From: a bacterium
GTDB taxonomy: Bacteria; Bacillota_I; Bacilli_A; RFN20; DUOF01
DNA: 29,885 nt
Assembly (NCBI GenBank): GCA_012839015.1
Contig: DUOF01000082.1
Coordinates: 1 to 29,885 of the forward strand
Reading direction: 5' to 3'
The notes under the pieces: generated by a model
The model's input: the letters and a program-made list of their open reading frames with translations, nothing else
The model's database searches: none
Told to the model about the DNA's origin: nothing
In this document: in pieces, positions 15,562 through 24,700 of the stretch
How the letters are laid out: each line of letters starts with the position of its first letter
Position numbering within the stretch: position 1 is the first letter of the stretch
Translations under genes and position numbers: made by a program

Positions 15562-16735
15562 TCATTAGATCTCCGATCTCAGGATATGGAAGAGCACCAT
15601 ATTTACCTTTTAGGTAGTTAGTTAAGGCATTGCTTTTTTTACCAGCTTCAGCCCTAAAATCATTAAGTGAATAAAAGTGAATGCTTTCAATATCTTTGTA
15701 AGTAAACCAAATTTGATCTCTTCTAAACATGTTTTCATCATCCAGTAGTAGAAGGTCATGACTAGAAGCAATTAATTGTGAACTAGTATTAGAAACACTA
15801 TTAAATAGAGCAAAGATATTCCTAGTTAACACAGTATGCCAACTGGAGTCTAACTCATCTATAACTAAGACGTAATTCTCTTTTAAAGCTTTTAAAATAT
15901 AACTTGCATAGACAATTAGCTTTTTAGTACCAAGTGAGTCTACTAGGATTGAAGGGAATGATATTTTTTGTCCATTCTTTTCATAGGTAGATTCAAGTCT
16001 TAAGTATTCTGCAACCTCTTTAGGGACATAGGAGAATTTCTCCCTATTAATATCTTTACTAATCCTAACATCTTTAATGTTAGTATCTGAATTCCTAATT
16101 AATCTAATAAAGTCTTCTTTATATAAAGGATCCTCTAAAATGTCAAAAGTGGACTGAATATTTTCATCAACATGTTGTAAAACAATCAACTTTGAAAAAA
16201 ACTTTTTAAAGCCTTTATAGACATCTTCATATTCCCTAGGAAGCGATAAGACTAGTAATTTGTTTTCATAGTGACCTAATAAATCAATGACATGTGATAC
16301 GCATTTATTGTTTTTGCCAAAACGATTCAGGATAGTTTCTCCATCAACTATTAGAACTTCATTATTAATCTTCTTCTCATCATTAAATGAGAGCTCATAA
16401 GAGTAATGTTTTTTATTACTTAGAAACTCAATTTTAAAATCAATATTTAAGTCAGGGTCAAAAAAGTTAAAGTTTAACTTGTCTTGACTAACGCTATCAA
16501 TGTTTTCTTGTTCGATGATACTCTTAAATAGTGAAAGTGACTTAATAAAAGTAGTTTTTCCAGAGTTATTTGGTCCATAGATGATCGCACTTTTTAAAAC
16601 ATGATATTCCTTATTATTAATAGTTTTGACTACTATGTTCTCCTTTAGTTTTTTAATCCTTCGATTCGGAAACATTGAAAATTGAATCTTATGGTCAAAT
16701 AATTTATAACCATCAACCTCAAAGAGTAAAAGCAT
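15548..16735 (-). CDS. ABC-like AAA ATPase (AAA15/AAA21, AbiLi/RloA-like)
   Basis: A 395-aa ABC-type ATPase without membrane segments. Walker A is GPNNSGKT (54-61), the signature region is DSLGTKK (about 266-272), Walker B is VLVIDE (289-294) followed by LDSSWH, and the switch histidine lies in ASSHD (H326). The C-terminus FRRDQIWFTYKD...HFYSLNDF and LKGKYGALPY matches the conserved end of RloA/AbiLi-type ATPases. Such proteins act as phage sensors that control a TOPRIM partner. Start: ATG at 16735 with GAGGTGG 5 nt upstream; an in-frame GTG nine bases earlier overlaps that SD. An extended -10 promoter lies just upstream, so the pair can be expressed apart from the large operon. Confidence 0.8.
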   Translation of the reverse strand: MLLLFEVDGYKLFDHKIQFSMFPNRRIKKLKENIVVKTINNKEYHVLKSAIIYGPNNSGKTTFIKSLSLFKSIIEQENIDSVSQDKLNFNFFDPDLNIDFKIEFLSNKKHYSYELSFNDEKKINNEVLIVDGETILNRFGKNNKCVSHVIDLLGHYENKLLVLSLPREYEDVYKGFKKFFSKLIVLQHVDENIQSTFDILEDPLYKEDFIRLIRNSDTNIKDVRISKDINREKFSYVPKEVAEYLRLESTYEKNGQKISFPSILVDSLGTKKLIVYASYILKALKENYVLVIDELDSSWHTVLTRNIFALFNSVSNTSSQLIASSHDLLLLDDENMFRRDQIWFTYKDIESIHFYSLNDFRAEAGKKSNALTNYLKGKYGALPYPEIGDLMNEKE

Positions 16736-16753
16736 AGTAACCACCTCGCTTTT

Positions 16754-16762
16754 ATTCTAGCA
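16754..16762 (-). promoter_or_regulatory. Extended -10 promoter of the ATPase/TOPRIM pair
   Basis: The minus strand reads TGCTAGAAT, 18 nt upstream of the ATPase start, within the 46-nt gap after the surface-protein gene. Confidence 0.55.
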
Positions 16763-16781
16763 TAATAAATTTAAAAAGGTA

Positions 16782-19178
16782 TTAATTATGCCAGCTTTTT
16801 CGTATCAGTTGGTATATATAAGTGCTGATTCCGCTTATAAAAGCAGTTATTAATATAATAATTAGGTAATGACTCTCTTCAACTACTACTGTCCTAGTTA
16901 CAACAACGCGGTTAGCTCCCTCTCCGCTAGTATACTCGATAAAATAAGTGCCTGGTTTGGAAAGGTCTAGATTAGTGCTAACATCAACGTCAATGATCCT
17001 ACCATTATAAAGGCTCTCGCCTTTATAGGCAGTCGCACCAGGATCGCTAAACTTCTCACCCTTTATTATTTTAATCGTGGATTCACCACTTATCTCAAGC
17101 GTGATAATACCAGTATCAATTTTAAAGATTTCATTTAAAGGGGCAAAGTATTCATTACCGGCTTTGTCTTTCGCACTTAACCACAACCTAAATTCCCCAT
17201 AATAATTAAACGGGTAATTAATATATGACTCATTACTAAATCTCTTTTCTAGGATATTACTTGAACTTGGTGTTTCTCCTTTTGGAAGCCACTTGTATTT
17301 GAAGCTTGTCTCGTCAATTCCTGAGTAACTATCACTGAAGTTAATAAACACCTCATTTATCTCGGAGTACTCAAGATGATCGTTAACTATATCATACAAA
17401 AGTTCTGGATTCTTAGTATCAATTGAGTAGACATTTTCACTCCTTAAATATGCAAAATTCCCCACTATATCACTTACATAAAACCACAGGACATATTCAC
17501 CCTCTAAACCTTTTGGTGAATTAACAAATGTTTTATTAAGGCAAGTGTCTTTTAGAGTATAGGAGTTAGTTACTTCTACTCCCTTTAAAAACCAACCACA
17601 AAGAAAACTTTCACTCTCTAATCCATTTAAATCAGTAACGTTTATGTAAACTGAGTGGTCACTAGCTATAGTAGAAGGCTCATTTTTAGTTCTTTCCTCA
17701 CTTAAAACAGGCGCTGTGTTATCAAATGTATATTGAAAGCTTAAAGTGCCAAAATTGTTAGCATTATCATAAACTAAAAAGTATAAATACCAAGTTCCAT
17801 CCACTCCCTCAAGCTCTATGTTTGAGTTATTAGTATAAGGGATGTTAATTAAAGAATACTCATTTTCTAAATCAATTTCAGTATTACTCCATAAGTAATA
17901 GAGTCTATTTTCATCAATACCACTTAAACTATCACCAAATTCTATTTTTCCTTTTACTTCTTGATATATTTCCTGTTCACTTGGAAAGGTTAATGATTGT
18001 GTCTTAAAGTAAGGGAGGCTAAGGTCAACTCTAAATCTAATAATAAGGCCATACCTATTACCTACTTCATCTTCACTTGTAATGTATAAAAAGTAAGTGC
18101 CCTCTAAGGTGAAATTATTAACGCTTACCTCTTCTAAAGGATCAAAAGGAGTGTTGATGTCGTCTAAATGTAGAAAATCAAGTTGTCGGACAACTTCATA
18201 TTTAAAGTTAATGTGATTATTAGGATTATCTATTTTAAAATTAAGTTCATTATAGTACTTATTATCAACTGGTAGGAGGGAGTCTGTTCCGACTTCAAGT
18301 TGAGTAGCAGTGCTATTGAAGCGATATTCAATATACTCATAGGCATTATTACCTGCATAATCAAAAGCTAATACTACTAAGTAATAAGAAGTTGTTTCAT
18401 GGGTTAAGAAATAAGGCGGAGCACTAAAGAAAGAAAGACCATTAGTATAACCTTCGCTGAATTCATCAAAGCTGATATTAGTTTTTCTAGTCCAGATATA
18501 CATTAATCTGTCTTCATCAATTCCAATGTTATCTTCATAAGAAAACTTGAACTCTGTCTCACCGCTTAAAATACTATATCTCTCAGGTATGATAGAATTA
18601 TCTAAATCCAATACCGGAGGATGATCATCCACTATTAGGGTAATATCATCTAGGACAATATCGTCTAAACAATTTTCTATGCAAATAAAACTATTCTTGA
18701 AGGTAACGCTGATGTTATCTTCTACATCTTTATAGAAAAACGGGATTTTGTCTTGATCTGCGTAAAAAGAAGTATCAAAAGACGTGCTAGGAGTAAAAGG
18801 CAGACCCTCGTTTGATTCGATTATATCTTCTTCACACCCAGTTTCTACTCCGTTAACAACAAAACACATAGTATGTTTCCACATATAACTAGGTTCTATT
18901 TCAACTTCATTATTAGGTTCATCCTCATCTTCCTCATTATCTTTTGGATTTATACTAACATTGAAAAATCTAAGTAGGCCAGTTTCAGATGGTTCGATAG
19001 GGTTTAAGCCACCATATCCAAAAGGTGAATCATGCACAGGAGCAACATAACCCTTATTGCCAACTTCAATTTTGAAAAATCCGTTGTCACTTGTAACTGA
19101 ATCAGCACTTACAACTAAATTATTATAAAATATAAAAGCAAGAGCGATAAATATAGTAAAGATTATTTTATTTTTCAT
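16782..19178 (-). CDS. Large Ig-like repeat surface protein with C-terminal membrane anchor
   Basis: A 798-aa protein with signal peptide (MKNKIIFTIFIALAFIFY, cleavage near VSA-DS). It holds about five Ig-like repeats of roughly 100 aa. Each has a front motif such as SGIDENRLYYLW, IGIDEDRLMYIW or SGIDETSFKYKW and a rear motif such as GEYVLWFYVSDIVGN or GEFRLWLSAKDKAGN. A DUF5011-like domain follows (KGEKFSDPGATAYKG, then LDLSKPGTYFIEYT). A single membrane helix near residues 768-788 and the tail RKSWHN end the protein. There is no LPXTG. The start has AGGAGGT, 12 nt after the stop of the membrane DnaJ-like gene, so it is co-transcribed with the chaperone-helicase genes. Role unknown. Confidence 0.75.
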   Translation of the reverse strand: MKNKIIFTIFIALAFIFYNNLVVSADSVTSDNGFFKIEVGNKGYVAPVHDSPFGYGGLNPIEPSETGLLRFFNVSINPKDNEEDEDEPNNEVEIEPSYMWKHTMCFVVNGVETGCEEDIIESNEGLPFTPSTSFDTSFYADQDKIPFFYKDVEDNISVTFKNSFICIENCLDDIVLDDITLIVDDHPPVLDLDNSIIPERYSILSGETEFKFSYEDNIGIDEDRLMYIWTRKTNISFDEFSEGYTNGLSFFSAPPYFLTHETTSYYLVVLAFDYAGNNAYEYIEYRFNSTATQLEVGTDSLLPVDNKYYNELNFKIDNPNNHINFKYEVVRQLDFLHLDDINTPFDPLEEVSVNNFTLEGTYFLYITSEDEVGNRYGLIIRFRVDLSLPYFKTQSLTFPSEQEIYQEVKGKIEFGDSLSGIDENRLYYLWSNTEIDLENEYSLINIPYTNNSNIELEGVDGTWYLYFLVYDNANNFGTLSFQYTFDNTAPVLSEERTKNEPSTIASDHSVYINVTDLNGLESESFLCGWFLKGVEVTNSYTLKDTCLNKTFVNSPKGLEGEYVLWFYVSDIVGNFAYLRSENVYSIDTKNPELLYDIVNDHLEYSEINEVFINFSDSYSGIDETSFKYKWLPKGETPSSSNILEKRFSNESYINYPFNYYGEFRLWLSAKDKAGNEYFAPLNEIFKIDTGIITLEISGESTIKIIKGEKFSDPGATAYKGESLYNGRIIDVDVSTNLDLSKPGTYFIEYTSGEGANRVVVTRTVVVEESHYLIIILITAFISGISTYIYQLIRKSWHN

Positions 19179-19190
19179 ACTTCTACCTCC

Positions 19191-20735
19191 TTAAACCTTT
19201 CTGTTGATAGCTATATTGATAATAATAGCATAGACCAATAATAAACCTATTACTATGATTAGGTTTTGTTTATTGAATGGTATCACTAATAACAAAGCTG
19301 GTATTAAAATCCATATTAATATAATAATTAAATTAATAAGGAAGTAACTAGAAAGGGTTCTCTTTTCTTTCTTGTTACCGCTTAGAATATATAAAATAGA
19401 ATTCTTTTTATCTACGACGACGGCATTTTTTAGCTTTAATCCGATATTAAATAAATCTTTGTTTTTACCACCAAATAAATTAAACATTAATGAAGTATCG
19501 ACAAGTCTCTCTTCAAAGTTAATATATTTAGAACTATTAATCCGTTTATAAGTTAATAAGGGAGTTAAAACAAGGTCGCCATTTTTGCCACCGTTTAACC
19601 CCTTATCCCCTTTACCACTGACTATCAGGGGTTCTAACTTAGTATTTATTCTAAACTCAAAGTAATGTTCAGTGTCTTTCCTCTGCTGAAAGTTCAGGGT
19701 AAGCGGATTTAGATAATGGGTCTTATATAGATCACTTTCTTTAATAAAGATGAATCTATTAATATTTTCCCCATTATAAGGATTACTTATGAAAGTGAAC
19801 ACCAGTTTATATCCTTCAAACTCATAACTTGTTTTAGTAAGGTTCTTTGTATAAGGTGGAGTATTTATGTTTAAAGTCCCGTTAGGAGTAACGTAGTCTT
19901 TGTTAACCCCGTATTTTAGCTCATCTTTAGTTAAATGGTAGTTAATCAGAATATTATTATTTTCAATTTTATAGTTGTCGATATCTTTTGCTTTAAGGAT
20001 AACTTTTAAGTTATTGTATTCACCTAACGTGAATTCTTGAGTCACTGAATCACTCTTAGCAAGGTTTAATGTAACAGTTTTTTTAACTAAGGTGTGCCCC
20101 TTATTATTACAGGCATTACAATTAGAGATTTTAATCTCCCCTTTACCAAAGCATGTCGGGCAGTTAACTACTTCTTGTGCATAACTTGTCTTACCTATTC
20201 CGTTACAGGTATGACAAGTTATATAGTTTAAGACGCATTCATCACATTTTTCTAAAATATTTAACTCTACTTTTTTGCTAGTACCTAATAAGAAGTCTAG
20301 ATAATCAACTTGTTTATATATTAGGTTGGCTCTATCTTTTAGAAACCTAGCCTCTACCTCGCTATTAACTGTTTCATTAATTTCACTAAGACTATATTTA
20401 CTAATTTGCTCGATTTCCAAGCGATCATAGGTGGCCGTCAGGTCACTACTATTTTTAAAGGTGTCAAAATCAAATAATGAATAGTCATCACTAACGATTG
20501 TTTTCTTGTTAATTTCAATAGTGCTCTTTACCTTTTGTTCTAAATTATAAAGTTTACGATCTTGTTCATCTTTAATAGAATTATAGGCTTTAATAATCTC
20601 ACGATATTTTGAGTAGGCACTACTAGACGTATTGACAACAGGGTCATACATCCTTTTTAAGTCTTCATAAGCAATTTGTATTTCTTCTTCGCTGGCGTTT
20701 TCACTAACGCCTAAAATACGGTAACTATTCATCAT
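19191..20735 (-). CDS. Membrane-anchored DnaJ-like protein with degenerate J domain
   Basis: A 514-aa protein. Residues 1-66 form a J-like domain (YRILGVSENASEEEIQIAYEDL) in which the catalytic HPD is replaced by DPV (31-33), so stimulation of DnaK is unlikely. Residues 164-209 carry four CxxC motifs in the DnaJ zinc-finger arrangement (C164/167, C174/177, C192/195, C206/209). Substrate-binding-like C-terminal domains follow, with the DnaJ-type turn GKGDKGLNGGKNGDL. Unlike normal DnaJ (about 375 aa), it ends in two membrane helices (about 465-484 and 490-508). The start has GGGAGGTG upstream of two tandem ATGs. It is the fourth gene of the operon that starts at 26708. It likely tethers a complex to the membrane (inference). 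Confidence 0.8.
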   Translation of the reverse strand: MMNSYRILGVSENASEEEIQIAYEDLKRMYDPVVNTSSSAYSKYREIIKAYNSIKDEQDRKLYNLEQKVKSTIEINKKTIVSDDYSLFDFDTFKNSSDLTATYDRLEIEQISKYSLSEINETVNSEVEARFLKDRANLIYKQVDYLDFLLGTSKKVELNILEKCDECVLNYITCHTCNGIGKTSYAQEVVNCPTCFGKGEIKISNCNACNNKGHTLVKKTVTLNLAKSDSVTQEFTLGEYNNLKVILKAKDIDNYKIENNNILINYHLTKDELKYGVNKDYVTPNGTLNINTPPYTKNLTKTSYEFEGYKLVFTFISNPYNGENINRFIFIKESDLYKTHYLNPLTLNFQQRKDTEHYFEFRINTKLEPLIVSGKGDKGLNGGKNGDLVLTPLLTYKRINSSKYINFEERLVDTSLMFNLFGGKNKDLFNIGLKLKNAVVVDKKNSILYILSGNKKEKRTLSSYFLINLIIILIWILIPALLLVIPFNKQNLIIVIGLLLVYAIIINIAINRKV

Positions 20736-20747
20736 TTACACCTCCCT

Positions 20748-21782
20748 TTATAATAATTTTATAATCGATTCTACTAGATGTTTATCTTCGAATTTATTAA
20801 TGTTCTTCTCTAACCATTTCTTGATACTGACATCAAGTCCTCTTTTTTTATTTAGGTTTACAAGGGGCAAGAAGAGTTTGTTCTCTAACTCTACTTCTTT
20901 GTAGTAAAGTAAGTTTAAAGAGTCACTATAAACTACAATGTTATCATCGATAATACTTTTAATTTCACTTGGTAAATAGATGTTATTATTTTCAATCTTG
21001 AATGCTCTGCTATCATCAATAATTAGATAATAATCTGAGTTTAAAGAATTTATAAGTTTATCTCCGATAACAAACTTAAAGTGAACATTATTAGTGAGTA
21101 CTACTCCATCTTCATCACTAAATGTATCGTTTTTATCTTTTAAATAAATAAGATTACTTGATAGGTAATCGCCTAGAGGTAAATGCTCTTTGTTTTTAAA
21201 ATAATAAATAGAGGAACGTTTAACTAGTTCCACTTCAACTAAAAAGGGATTAACCTCGATTACTTTATGGTCGATGATCATATCTTCATCTAAATCAGGA
21301 AAGATACTCATTTTAAAGTTATTTAATAATTCCCGTAAACGGACGTCATCTATTAAATGATCAATTACGATTATATCTGTCTGATTATTAAAATCATTAA
21401 CGGCTTCTAATCTATTGCTTAATGGGTTATAGATAACTTGCTTGTTAGTAGTATCGCTGTAAACTGGCAAGTAATTCTCTCTAAAACATATTTCACCTAA
21501 ACTAGTTAATGAGATTTCGTGTTTTTTAATATTTTCAATTGTGTCATCTTTAGCCTTAATTAAGTTATTGTCATATAAAAAATAAAAGGCATTATTAAAT
21601 AGATAAAGCATTTCCCTAGGTATAGATAAATCTAGTAATATTTCTTCTAAACTCAGGTTAGATTCAATCTTATCTTCACTTATTATTTGCATTAACAAGT
21701 AAACAAAGAAGTCCATCTTTTCTTTATTGTACATAGATAATTCAAGTAAGAAGTCACTAAAATAGACAAATTTTAATTTCAT
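20748..21782 (-). CDS. Unrecognised 344-aa protein of the chaperone-helicase operon
   Basis: I do not recognise this protein. No signal peptide or membrane helix is visible. Residues about 1-110 are helical and could form a winged-helix-like domain: a helix-rich start, then NLIKAKDDTIENIKKHEISLTSLGEICFRE, in which the LTSLG phrase resembles the wing/last helix of archaeal and bacterial wHTH proteins. The rest alternates short beta strands and acidic loops. No metal-binding or nucleotide-binding motif stands out. The start codon overlaps the helicase stop (ATGA), implying a fixed ratio with the helicase, and a 12-nt gap separates it from the membrane DnaJ-like gene. It may be an adaptor or helicase partner (inference). 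Confidence 0.6.
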   Translation of the reverse strand: MKLKFVYFSDFLLELSMYNKEKMDFFVYLLMQIISEDKIESNLSLEEILLDLSIPREMLYLFNNAFYFLYDNNLIKAKDDTIENIKKHEISLTSLGEICFRENYLPVYSDTTNKQVIYNPLSNRLEAVNDFNNQTDIIVIDHLIDDVRLRELLNNFKMSIFPDLDEDMIIDHKVIEVNPFLVEVELVKRSSIYYFKNKEHLPLGDYLSSNLIYLKDKNDTFSDEDGVVLTNNVHFKFVIGDKLINSLNSDYYLIIDDSRAFKIENNNIYLPSEIKSIIDDNIVVYSDSLNLLYYKEVELENKLFLPLVNLNKKRGLDVSIKKWLEKNINKFEDKHLVESIIKLL

Positions 21783-24700
21783 GATTCATCCTCCTTGAAA
21801 TAGCCATTAGGTTCATTTATTTTCCCTTTTATGCGATCATAGATTTCCTTGTATAGATATCTAGTTTTAATAATACTTGGATTATCACTATTTTCAATAT
21901 CAATCTTTAAATTAGAAAAGAATGGAACTGAACCAACGACTATTAACATTTTTCTAGCTCTGGAAAGAGCTACATTTAATCTTTCAAACTTTCTAGTAAA
22001 TTCACCAGCGTGTCCACTTTTGTTATTTCTAACTAGGTTTACGATAATAATATCTTCTTCTTTACCTTGAAACTCATCAACGGTAGAGATTTTACTCTTT
22101 GAAAAATCCAGGGCTTTAAAGTTAAGTTTACCAACTTCCCTTTTTAAAAGTCTGACTTGATCCCCATAAAGTGAGATAACACCCACGGTAGGAGCCTCAC
22201 TTATTTGTCCCTTTTCTAGAAGTTTAGAGTAGCCCTTATCAATAGTTTTCAAGATGTTCTTAGTTAAGTAAATTTCTTGTTCGTTGTAAAAAGAGGTGGA
22301 AACATCACTACCCCTAGTGAGTTTTTTCTCATATGAGACGCTGCGGTCTTGATTGTAATGAGAGTTAAACCAATAAGTATGAATATGTGGAGTAAAGATG
22401 TTACGACCATTGTGTTCACTGTTTATATCAAGTAAATGTTTTTTAGCCTCGTTTTGTTCACTCCTGTGACCCATTTGCAGTTTATCCTCATAAAATAGAT
22501 TTACTATTTCCATAATTTGTTCATGGCTACGGTATTGTTTAAGTAGGGTATATTTATTCTTCTTAGCAACCGAGAAGAGGTGTTTGAAAACACTGTTTTC
22601 GACCATCTCTTGGTACTGATTTAGTTTTTCTTTGCTAATTCTTTTATCTTCACTAAGGTGATCAAACATATTATCACGATATTTGAACATTGGCGGTAGC
22701 TGTCTATGGTCACCGACTAAAACGATACTCTTGCCATATAGAATTGGTATTAGGAGTTCTACAAAAGTTGCTTTACTTACCTCATCAATTATAACTACAT
22801 CAAAATCTATATTTCTTAAATCAATATTACCAAGTCCTAGTGATTTTAAGTATTGGTTCCTCTCTTGTAAGTAGCGAGAGTTTGCGTTACAAGTGATACC
22901 AAAAACATTCGCATTGTTATTTAACAAGTAACGTGAATACTTAATCCGGTCATTTTCTAAATCTTCGCCTTTCTTGTTAGCTAGAAAATCAATGGAATTC
23001 CTATATATATCCTGATAGTTATTAAACTTGTGCTTAGTTAGCTCGAAGTCTTCAATCTGTTCATCAATGTAATTTTTTATTAGTGCTAATTTTTCCTCAT
23101 CTCTTGGAGGCACCTTATTAATGTTTAGTTTATTGTTGAAGAAATAATTAAAGTAATCATCAATTACTTTAAAGTCATCTTGACTAGCCCTGTAGAGTTT
23201 ATTTCTTTCAACTTCTAGTTTCCTTATATCATTTAGGTAGTTAATCCTTTTCGCATTTTCAAGTTCGATCTCTAGAGAAATATCTACGATTGCTCTAGAA
23301 GTTTTTTGATAGTAAGCTTCAATGTTATCTAGGTTTCTTTTGATTAGCTCATGATAGTCTTCCTTGAAGTTTTGATTATCACCAAAGTAAATAGAAAATA
23401 ATTTCAGGTAATCGTTTAAAGTTGCCCCTTCAAGATGATAAATATTATCAATATCATACTTATTAGTTAGGGTTGTAATACCCCTTAGAATGGAATTATC
23501 AAGATTATTTATTTTGTAGTCCATATACTCAAAGTTGTTTCCCCTAAAGTCACTAATGAACTTAAGTGTGCTTTTAGAGTCTTTTATAAGTTGTTGGTTT
23601 GATTCTAATTTATCATCTAGGTTGTTTAGTAGCGATTTTAGATTATTAATTCTTAAATCTAAGTTATGAACCTTGTCTCTAGATTCCTTATGTTTGCTTG
23701 CCAAGTTATTAACTTTGTTGTAGTCATTTAGGTAGTCTTCAACCTCTTTACTATAAAGGTGGAAGTTTTCAATCGTATTATTATATTTGTTAATAGTTTT
23801 CTCGTAGAAGTTATCAACTAGTTTATCAGGAAGAAAGTTTCTACTTGCCTTTAGTTTTCTCTCACTATTAATAAGTCTAATCGGTAAAATATTAAGTTCG
23901 TCTGGTAGTCTTTCCAAGACGTTGTCAATGGCAACGTGGGTTTGGGAAGATAACAAGACCTTCTTATTCATTTTATTAAATTGATAAACCATCTCAGTAA
24001 TAGTTTGGGTCTTACCAGTTCCAGGTGGACCCTGTAACAAGAATATACTATTGGAGTTGAGTGCTTGGTAAATAGCTTCCTTTTGATATTCATCTAAATA
24101 AGAGGTAGACCAAGTTAGGTCCTCCTTCTTAATGTATTCATCACTGCTGGCATTATCGACATTCATCAGGTAACCAATCAAACCAGGGTTTTTCACATTG
24201 CCTGTTTTTATATCCGTTAGAGCCTGTTTTCCTCTCTTATAAAGGGCAATGTCACCACTTAGTATATTAACAAGCAATGGAAATTCTCCAAAGTTAGTAA
24301 TAATATACTCATTTATCCTGGCTATGGAGGAGAAATAATCAGTATTCTCATCGATCCAGAACTTACTAAAGCGGTAGATTGTTTCAGATTCGTTTTTAGC
24401 GACTACTTCAAGTGGCTTTAAAAGACCACCGATTCTTTTGGTTCTAAAACTAAAATCTAAATCATTGGAATTACTCACTAATTCACCGTTCTTATCCAAA
24501 GCCTCAAGCGGGTTAGCTATTTCTATTTCCTGATTGACAAAGAAACTTAGTTTGTTAAAAGCATCGCTGCTATTTTTTATGATCACTTCAAACTCTATTA
24601 CTTGTACATCCTCTTCCCTATTAAGGTCTAGGTTATCATCATAAATATAAAGGTAGTTATTACCATCATCATGATAAATACTTTCCTTATATCTTTTAAC

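Noticed and set aside
19191..20735. Ordinary chaperone DnaJ
   Set aside because: HPD is lost and two membrane helices are added; the usual grpE-dnaK-dnaJ context is absent.
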